A DNA stretch of 64,000 nt, from NCBI GenBank assembly GCA_037367405.1, contig JAZKJV010006050.1, positions 174,171-238,170 of the forward strand, read 5' to 3'. A program made the position numbers and the translations under genes. Source of the DNA: Ottelia alismoides. Lineage: Eukaryota; Streptophyta; Magnoliopsida; Alismatales; Hydrocharitaceae. The stretch's first letter is position 1, and each line of letters begins with the position of its first letter. This document shows positions 56,323 to 64,000 of the stretch, one piece after another. The notes under the pieces were generated by a model. It was not told the DNA's origin. It saw only the letters and a program-made list of their open reading frames with translations, and made no database searches.

Positions 56323-57156
56323 GTACTTCTTTAGGTATGCGGTCCGGAGATCTGCCCATGTATCGACGAATCGCCCAAGATGTTTGAGCCAGTATGCGGC
56401 TCTATCAACCAAAGAGAACGGGAAGGCGATCATCTTGATGGTGTCCTCGGTCATCAACCGATCATGGATAGTGCTGCAAATCATCTCAAATTCTTGGAGG
56501 TGGAGGTGCGGCTCTTCGGTTGGCAACCCGTGAAACTTGGGTAGAAGCTGGATAGTGTGGGGCCGAAGCTCGAAATCTCCGTGAATGGGCGGGAGTCTGA
56601 TCCAACGGTGAGTGAGGGATGCAGTTGGGTTGTGCAGTTCCCTCATGATGGTCTGTGGTGGTCGCTCAGCGTCTGGATCGCCTCCTCCTGCATCGGGTCC
56701 TCCTCCTCCTCCACCGCCACCGCCCCCAGGTCGGTTCTCTCTCATCAATGCTATCTCTCTCATCAGATCCCCCATGAATGTTCCCTGGTCACGGATCTGT
56801 CTCTGCATTGTCTCCAGGGACGCTAACAAGGAGTTGTTGATGGCCACCTGATCCACTATGAATGGAGGGTGATCACGGTTATCTGGGTGCTCGCCTCTGT
56901 CTTCCATTGCTGGATTTTCTGAAAAAGCATTAGAGGCCATCTCAGGTGCTGTCGAATGAGCCGAACTCTGTGATGCACTGAATTCAGACACAATTGGACT
57001 GAGAGAAGGAGAATGGGAAGGGTGGTCGAGGGGGAACAGGGTGGATGTGAACTCAGGCTCGGAGAGTGGACTCTCCGAGGTATTCCTAGATGAATGAGGA
57101 GGAGTGCTGGATAGCGGTGCCGACAAGGTCGGCCTAAGAGATCTCCGTCCCATCAT
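56287..57156 (-). pseudogene. gag: RT-D gag N-terminal part and first half of capsid
   Basis: The start ATG ATG at 57156 (MMGRRSLRPTLSAPLSS) was chosen because it matches the other copies; the frame is also open a short way upstream. A Ser-rich segment is followed by a Gly tract of ten where RT-A and RT-B have an Ala tract. Next is TIMRELHNPTASLTHRWI and FPFSLVDRAAYWLKHLGRF. It runs out of frame at KKYYLSAGP because of the 1-nt deletion. Confidence 0.9.
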
Positions 57157-58923
57157 CTTGATTATTCGGGAAGAGCAGGGAAAATGCAAGAGAAGAAGAA
57201 GATGATATGAAATGCAACAAAATTTGTGCACAATTGTGCGGTGTTTTTGATCTTGACCTAAATAAATCTAGAAATCAAACACAAAGCAGGGGTGAATTCA
57301 CCGACTCAACAGTGAAGCCGTGAAGGTTCGGCTTTTATCTTGTCAATTTTAGCTTGTTTTCAGGTATTTATCTTGTCACGAGTCCTTAGAACGCTACGCC
57401 TATAGGAGCGAGAGTACTGCCAGGAAAGTGTCCCCGTACTTGTCCTCCTCCTGTGTAACCTGTAACTTGCGCTTTTTAAGGTCCTTGTAACCCTTCCTGG
57501 ATCCCTACTCAGCCAAAGAAATAGAGGGAGGAAGCCGATAGGCGAAACCGATACTTCGGACATCGCTCGCAACGGAATCACCCGTGAGCGTGCAAGATCC
57601 TACTCGGACGCAGCCGGTGAGACAGACACACCCGTGAAGGCGTAGCCTAAGCTCGGTACTTCGGATAAGGTCGGCGCTCACACAATAGTGAGTCACCAAT
57701 GGCGACCAAGCCCTACTCGACTACGTACGATAGTAGCGCCAATACTTCGGAAATCCAGGCGATACACAAGGCAGCCACAAGTTGGGTTTTTGGCTCTAAT
57801 CCTTACGAAGCGCTCACCTCACTTGGAAGGAGACCTTCCCATGCAACCTGAATACAAGTGAGGGAGTTACTCTCCCCAAGCAATGAATCCAATTACCGAT
57901 TTTATTTTTGGTCAAGTTTTCTTAGCAGTCCCTTTTTTAATTTTTTTGGTGTTATCGCTTCTTTTGAGTAGATTCAAACAAGCGCCTAACGATTTTTGTA
58001 TTTTCTTGATCCTACTTTGTTCCAAAAATAGAGGGAGAATAGAGTCGGAAAAGCCGTGCAAGTCGACACCAAGGTGGAAATCTCACCTTTGTGCCTAAAT
58101 GATGTATGCAAAGTAAGAAGACTTACAGCGAATCCCAGCTCTCTCCATGCGGGATGCAAAGCAGGATTTTTAAACCTAAACTACATGGCGATATGCAAGC
58201 AGAAATCGTCCTAAGATAGGCAACTGCTAGCGTGAAGAACCACGAGTTAACCGTCAACTCCCAATCCTAATGTCCGGTCTAGGCTCACTCCTCCTCTGCT
58301 CAACACATTTGAGTTAGGAGAAAGCGCTTGTGTGGAGTGAGCTCGCGACGCGTGGATCGAGAGCCAATGATCAACTACTTAATTAATCTAAGTCCAAATA
58401 CGAACTATAGGAACATGCAAGAGTTATTAGGGTGTTTGGACCTAGGCTAATCGAATCAAGCAGGACCTAATCTAAGAGCTCAATCCACAAAAGAAAGGAA
58501 AAAGGAAAACAAAACCGGAAAATGACAGCGATAAAATGTGATAAAAATCGCGGTGAGCCCCCGGGTGAACAAACACCCGGAAATTAGGCCGGTAGTGTCT
58601 CAAAAGTCCAAGTGTCCAATGTACCTGTATTATTACAATTCAATAAATCACTCTCTCACAAAAATAAAAGAAGAGCTGAACTAATCACTCTTCTCTCACT
58701 CCTCTTGCTCTCTCCTGCCGGCCTGGCTAAGAAAGGCCGGCTCCGCTTCCCAAGGTTGTTCCGGGTCACCTAAGCAATCCGCCTTGCTCCGCGGTCCCTC
58801 GCAAGAAGACAAGAAAAGAAATGGTCAGATAGCTCAATCAATCAATATCACAAATGCAAGAGATAGAAACTAAAGCTATGGTAGACAATCAACACAAGCA
58901 AAATATAAACTACTCGCTGTTGC
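57157..58923 (-). other. RT-D untranslated leader
   Basis: 1.77 kb with no gene. On the minus strand it has the hairpin GGGGAGAGTAACTCCC (57861-57876) followed by TCACTTG, the nearby GGGACTGCTAAG word, and close to the PBS a TTCTTGCGAGGGACCGCGGA block like that of RT-A. Confidence 0.7.
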
Positions 58924-58941
58924 TCCCCGGCAACGGCGCCA
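58924..58941 (-). promoter_or_regulatory. RT-D primer-binding site, tRNA-Asp(GUC)
   Basis: The minus strand reads TGGCGCCGTTGCCGGGGA, an exact tRNA-Asp complement, 2 bp from the LTR end. Confidence 0.94.
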
Positions 58942-58943
58942 TT

Positions 58944-61637
58944 TGATAACCGCACTTTATCGAGGGTCTAAATACGTCGCTGTGGCGACCCACAATAAAA
59001 TGTGATTGATCAACAATGAACCCACAATCAAGTATCAAACAATGAAAAACAAGTGTGGAGTCAAATTTATTTTTAACTCTGCACAAATGGTGTATAGTGA
59101 CAAGTATGCAGAGAGTTCGAACACAGGGAGCAAACAGGGTAATTCAAAAATGTGCACAAGTGTGTGTGTGTGTGATGTGTCTACACTAAGCAAGCAAACA
59201 AAGCAATTTTTGTGGGTTTTTAATTTTATATATATATATATATTTTTAATTTAATTTTTAATTTTGTATTTTGATTTTTTGATTTTCTAATTTTTATAAT
59301 TTTATATTTTATATTTTTCTTTTTCTTTTTCAATATTGGAAAATGAAGACAATGTAATGAAAGGCAAGATGAAATATTTATAAAAATGTGCAAAAATATC
59401 CAAAAATTTAGAGATAAAATGTTTTTGATATTTTTAGGATTTTTTACTGTTTTTGTGATTTTTGGGGATTTTTCAAGGTGTTTTTAATATTTTTAAAGAC
59501 TGAAATAAAGCAAAACAGTGCAAATAGTGCTGGCTGTGAATAAAATGGGAATTAAAATTAGCAAATAGCACCCAAAATTTTTCACACTATTTTTCAAATA
59601 AAAAGAACAAAATGAGGAACAAACAGATCCTGAGTTTGTATTTTTTAGAGTTTTCCTTGATTTTATATATTTTTTTGAAGTTTTTGAGTGTTTTTAAATT
59701 TTTAGTGTTTTTCTTTTGAGATTTTTAATGATTTTTGGAGTGACACTAAAATAGGATATAATAGGCACTAGGTAATGTTTTTGGAATTTTTTAGAGGTGT
59801 TTTAATATTTGTTTGGATTTTCTAAGCTAGACAGTGCATAAAAAGCATGTTTTTGATTTTTAATAAATATAAAAATAAAAGAAAATCAAAAACTAAAATG
59901 ATAGCGTCAAAGGACACATGCACAAGAGCTTAAGTTTAAAATTTGAGAAATTTTGGGATTCAAATGATGCCTTAAATAAATACTACAAGCTCACAAGAAT
60001 ATCAAGGCTGTCAGGGGCATATATGCAAATACCAAACATTCCAGGGGCATTAATGCAATTTGCGCACAAAGTTTGTACTGTATAAAATATCTTTTGGACC
60101 AAAATCCAATACCCAAAGCCGCAGGGGCTTGATTGCAAAAGTCCCCAAGCGTACGTGAGTAACACGCGCGCCTGGAAGGGGGCCTAATAGCAATACCTAA
60201 AAATATACGGGGTTTATACGCAAAAGTTCCAAAAAGATTTAACTAAATAGAAATAATTGTGGACTGAATATTAAAAGCAAAATCCACGAGATTATATCCG
60301 CAAAATTCCCAAGAAACACGTGCCTGAGCACGTGCGCCTGGGAGGATATTTCTGCAATTGTTCAAAACCACGCGAGCTGTTTTGAAAATATTACAAAAAC
60401 ATAAAGCGGCCAATGAAAGTTTTAACAGTTATTACAAAATGCAAAAATGCCCAGGGTACTAAAGCAAAATTACCCCCAAGGTTAAGGCGTGGGCGGACGG
60501 TCAGATGAAGGCACTTATGACACGCGTCAGCTCAGGGGGTCGCGATACCACTTCGCGATGTATGGCTTGGATTAGAAGGTCGTCGCGAGATGGACGGCTG
60601 TGGTCTCTTCAGATCGGATGGCTGCTGAAGCGCGGGAAGAACAAAAGTGAATCTGACGGTCTGCACCAGGCGTGGACGAACGGCTGAAGAACTCGCCGGG
60701 AACGAGTTTGGGCTAGACAAAGCTCCGATCTCCGACACCTCTCTTCCCCTCGAACAGCTCGAACAAGCTCCTGGGAGTTACCCCTACCCCACGGCGGAGC
60801 CAAAATGGGCGGTGGAGCCCCGTGCGCCGCCGCGCGGTCAGGGGTTGACGGTGGTTCCAGGCTGCTAGTATCCAGCTTCAAAAATCGACCCCCAGGTGTG
60901 GTTCCTTGCTGTCTAAACCTGCAGGAAGAAGTGAGAGGGTCGGGGTAAATTGCCCCGACCCCGCGGAATGCCAAAAACGAGATGAAGGCAGAGTGATGGG
61001 CGTAGATAGGCGAAGGTGGCCGGAGATATTCCGGCCGAATATCGATTGAGCGAATCGACTAGTGGATGAACGGGATAAATGGGGGAAAAGGAAGCTGGGA
61101 ATGCGATGAGTGAAATGACGGTGAAAAAACTAAGAGAAGACACAGCCTCGAGCCCAGGTTGAGCGGGGGAAGGGGGTACCTCGACGGGGAAACCACCGGA
61201 GGTAGGAGGGGCGCCCGGACCTTGCCCAGCTCGTCTCCGATTAAGCGAGCAAGGTGCTGTCACCACCAGCTCGTCAATGGTTCAGAGGGATGGAGGGTCT
61301 AGGTCAAAAATGGAGTCCCAAATGAATAAAGAATGAATAAAATAAATAGGTATTTTTATTGTATTTTGGCCTTATCTCCCCCTACTTTATTCCTTGTCGA
61401 CCTATTCATCAAGATGCCTAGGTCTCGGGGGTTTTGGGTCATAAAATATTTACAATATTTTATTCTTTTCTTTTCTTTATTTATTCTATAATTTTGGCCT
61501 TAATTACAGTATTTTATACACTATTGTGATGCACATGCATGGATGCTAAGATGGTGATTTAATGTTATTTATAGGCATTTGCTAGGGTTTTTAGTGCCAA
61601 AATGATAGAATAAAGATGATGAAATGTGGATTAATCA
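58944..61637 (-). repeat. RT-D right (5') LTR
   Basis: 2694 bp, TGATAACCGC to GGATTAATCA. It pairs with 45221-47901. It contains a (TA)n run near 59227-59241 that is longer than in the left LTR. The GC-rich R lies at 60480-61310. Confidence 0.95.
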
Positions 61638-61642
61638 CCCAT
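61638..61642. repeat. Target-site duplication of RT-D, right copy (CCCAT)
   Basis: It follows the RT-D right LTR and matches 45216-45220. Confidence 0.93.
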
Positions 61643-62605
61643 CATTCACCTGTAATTAATCATTAATAGAGCATTATTAGCCATCATGCATGTGTAAATA
61701 ATATCTGCATTTCATCATGCATAATTGCATTTAAAATCCCCAATGTAAATTAGCCCAAAAAGCCGCTAACTTCTTACATTTTTAGTTAATTCATCCTAAC
61801 TCCAATTCACATAAAACCACCTCCATTGCGTAGATATTACTGACCTTATTAAATAAAAAATACAAAAAAATTACTAACTCCAATAAGTGTCAAATAATCC
61901 CAAAGTCAAATTTCACATCTGACAGACTAAAATGAGCATATCTCCCACATACAGTGTCCGATTTTGGACTACTCACTTTTAAAGTACTCCATTTTTAAAT
62001 ACCTTCAAAACAAGACCAATTTCATAAAATTCGGAGCTCATTTGTGAAAGTTGGGTTTTGGGCCTCTTTTGCGCATTTTAACTTTTTGCCAATTTTGACC
62101 TGAGTTTTTATGTGCATAATTAATCCTTTTAATTTCATTTCTTTTTCATTTGTGTCCTTTGATGAAAGTTTTAATAAAAAGTGTAAAGATCCAAATCCAG
62201 ATCAAAACTGAGATCAAAGAAACTGACCAAGTTCAAGTGTCTGTTGTCGGTGTGTACAAAAGTTGTGTGTTTCTTACCTTTATTTTATTTTCCAATTTTC
62301 TTATCCTTTAAAAATCAAAAAAAATTAGATTAGTGTGTAATTAATTTTCATATATTTTATCATATTTTTTCTAGATTTTTTATCCTCTCTAAAACCACCA
62401 AAAAAATACAAAATCCCAAAATACGGTTTTCTATACACATGGAATACCACTTCTCACAGGTGACCTCTTTTGTCCCAGGTCCTTCATGAAAGTTGTAGAT
62501 CTCATCGAGACGAGCAACTTTCGTGAAGGAAAATTTTCGATCCGAGGTCTCCTGCTATTTCTTTACCAATTTAATTCATCTTTATTTTTTTGAATTTTTT
62601 TGGGT

Positions 62606-62858
62606 GCCACGTGGCAGCCCCTGGGCGTGCCACGTGGCACCCCATCTCCCTCTCTCCTCGCGCACGTGCCACGCACGTGCCGCCTCCCCTTCCGCGCACA
62701 CGTACGCAGCACGTGCGGACCCCTCTCCTTCCACCTCCAGCCGTTACCCAAACCCCCCTCCTCCATAACCGCCGCCGTTCCTCCTCCTCGCCTCCGGCCG
62801 TTACGCGCCTCCTCCGTCACTGTCGGCCGTTACCAGCTCGCCGCCAGCCCCTATAAAG
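62606..62858 (+). promoter_or_regulatory. RT-E 3' LTR promoter: G-box cluster and TATA box
   Basis: Five CACGTG cores lie between 62606 and 62715. Two are in long palindromes: GCCACGTGGC at 62606-62615 and GTGCCACGTGGCAC at 62627-62640. A CTATAAAG TATA box follows at 62851-62858. G-boxes are known targets of plant bZIP and bHLH factors; use here is inferred. Confidence 0.6.
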
Positions 62859-63510
62859 CCCCGTCGTCACCCTTAGCCTCGGCATCCGCCCTTAACCCCC
62901 ATACGGCCGGTGACAGCGGCCTTCTCGCGGCTTGATCTAGAGCTCGAGCTCTGCTGCATCTCCCCGAGCTGCTCAGCTTGCCGCCTTGCCAAGCGGCTCG
63001 AGCGACGACAGGAGGCGGCCGTAGCCACTCCAAACGCAGGCGAACCTCCACCTTCTCCGATCACCTCCACCGCACCTCCCCTTCGTTTTTGTTTTTTTAC
63101 TCCTTGCAGGTCCGTAACTTCCAAGCCCAGCCGACCTCGCGCCTCCGCCACCGCGTGGGGGTGTCGCCAACGCCAGCGCCGCACCTCCACCTTGCCTTCG
63201 TTGTTGCCACGACCGTCAGGCTGCTCCGCCCTCCGCCGATCGCCAACCATCGCCGCTACAGCGGCTAAGCCTCTCCGCCTCCGCCCCAGGCCCACCAGCT
63301 CTGCCGCACCGCCTCCTCCTTCCGTACCTCGCGCCGTGAGTCGGCCGAGGTGCGGCTTCGCCGCCTCCGCCTTGCGTCCTCGCCACCTCCGCCTCCCGCC
63401 GCGCCCACGCGCTCGGCTGTCCGCCGCCTCCACCGCCCCAAGCCGCTCAACTTACATTTGCCGTCGGATCGGGCAAGCTGCCCTTGATCCGACGGCCCAC
63501 CATTTGCCAC

Positions 63511-63730
63511 ATCCCCCCCCCCCCCCCCCCGAGCCTCGGCCCCAGCCGCGAGGCTCGGGTCCACCGAAGCAGCACCAGTCGCCACGTGGAGGCTCGGACC
63601 ATCCGAGCCTCAGCCTCGGTCCGAGCCTCCCGCTTCCACCACCGAACCTAAGGCGCGGACGCCCGGCCTCCAGGCCCGGGCCCAAACCAGAGGCTCGGCC
63701 ACCCGAGCCTCAAGTTCCACCACCGAGCCT
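63511..63730 (+). repeat. Poly-C run and CGAGCCTC/GAGGCTCG cluster (3' LTR copy)
   Basis: A C run of about 18 (13-14 in the 5' LTR copy) is followed by the same set of CGAGCCTC and GAGGCTCGG copies and CCACGTGG. The length difference shows the C run is unstable. Confidence 0.8.
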
Positions 63731-64000
63731 CCTGCACGTACGCTCTTGGGAAAATTGCACTCAAGCCCCTGACACTTTAAGAATTTGCAGAAATACCCCC
63801 GTTAGGGGTAAATTACAGAGAAGCCCCTCAAGTTTCTATAAATTACAGATAAGTCCTCCCAGGGACCTTTTTGCAAAGAAAACTTTATTTTATTTACATT
63901 TTAGTCCTAGAATTTCATTTTATCATATCTTTGTCATACGGACTCCGATTTTAGCATATAATATGTCGTTTCGAAGATCTTTTCATGCTCTACCATTTAA

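Larger units (their letters stand above)
45221..61637 (-). mobile_element. RT-D: complete Athila-like LTR retrotransposon, family 2
   Basis: 16,417 bp on the minus strand: 5' LTR (58944-61637), PBS, leader, gag-pol (57156-50389), 3' noncoding region, PPT, 3' LTR (45221-47901), with 5-bp duplication CCCAT. It lies within the RT-E 3' LTR. Same family as the RT-C fragment, and related to RT-A/B at the protein level with much divergence in LTRs and linkers. gag-pol has several nonsense codons and two frame changes. Confidence 0.96.
21069..64000 (+). mobile_element. RT-E: non-autonomous LTR retrotransposon, host of RT-A and RT-D insertions
   Basis: The element's own sequence is 21069-24652, 42441-45220 and 61643-64000; RT-A and RT-D with their target-site repeats account for the rest. 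Order: truncated 5' LTR, tRNA-Asp PBS, leader, short gag-like frame, frame with a retropepsin-like domain, 3' noncoding region with hairpin, PPT, 3' LTR. No RT, RNase H or integrase exists in any of its segments. Adding the LTR pieces gives an LTR of about 3.08 kb and an original length near 11.3 kb. Its shared PBS, PPT and leader motifs suggest mobilisation in trans by related autonomous elements. Confidence 0.85.
61643..64000 (+). repeat. RT-E 3' LTR, main part (runs past the window)
   Basis: It continues the LTR begun at 45166. From 63495 it matches the 5' LTR remnant at 21069 onward; the last base corresponds to 21578, so about 670 bp lie outside. There is an AT-rich U3 to 62580, then a GC-rich promoter and leader (62600-63730) and the AT-rich start of U5. 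No ORF with a recognisable domain is present. Confidence 0.88.

Noticed and set aside
59227..59241. (TA)n and (TG)n microsatellites as separate features
   Set aside because: Short runs inside the RT-D LTR that only differ slightly in length between the two LTRs.
62563..63685. Host gene in the GC-rich right end (several overlapping frames, for example 62873-63433 minus)
   Set aside because: The region is the RT-E LTR leader and its 3' part is repeated in the 5' LTR at 21069. The frames are Arg/Gly/Pro-rich with no domain and overlap on both strands, as expected of GC-rich noncoding sequence.

Overview
This window looks like pericentromeric-type heterochromatin from a large plant (angiosperm, possibly monocot) genome. 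It is built entirely of nested LTR retrotransposons of the Ty3/gypsy (Metaviridae) superfamily, most like the Athila lineage. The evidence is the gene order gag-PR-RT-RNaseH-INT without a chromodomain, very long LTRs (2.7-3.7 kb), 5-bp target duplications and primer-binding sites matching the 3' end of plant tRNA-Asp(GUC). I see no host gene, rRNA, tRNA gene, CRISPR array or DNA transposon. Species cannot be fixed from this sequence.

Layout, using my own labels. RT-C (1-3270, minus) is a fragment: the tip of a 3' LTR, polypurine tract (PPT), 3' noncoding region and the C-terminal part of integrase, cut off at 3270/3271. RT-B (3271-21068, minus) has two LTRs and a gag-pol frame with only two nonsense codons, but its two LTRs differ and it has no matching target duplication. 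RT-E (plus) is the host of the nest: a truncated 5' LTR (21069-22248), tRNA-Asp PBS, leader, a short reading frame with a retropepsin-like domain but no RT, RNase H or integrase, PPT, and a 3' LTR that runs off the right edge. RT-A (24653-42435, plus) is complete. It sits inside the retropepsin region of RT-E with target duplication GTGAT, and four nonsense codons interrupt one continuous gag-pol frame. RT-D (45221-61637, minus) is complete in structure, sits inside the 3' LTR of RT-E with target duplication CCCAT, and is more decayed (nonsense codons plus two frame changes).

RT-A and RT-B are one family in opposite orientation, so about 14.1 kb (6937-21068) is repeated inverted at 24653-38775 around a 3.6-kb spacer. 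RT-C and RT-D are a second family. RT-E is a non-autonomous relative that shares the tRNA-Asp PBS, a leader hairpin, the PPT motif and a 3' hairpin module with the autonomous families. This suggests it was mobilised by their proteins.

The most unusual shared feature is in the 3' noncoding region of all five elements. It holds hairpins with stems CTATACTTAGG/CCTAAGTATAG, most followed directly by a G run, so each looks like a copy of the true PPT. Next to them is an interleaved pair of inverted repeats that could form a pseudoknot. The second notable feature is the RT-E reading frame: it is open across the insertion site, but its retropepsin catalytic triad is Asp-Asp-Asp instead of Asp-Ser-Gly.
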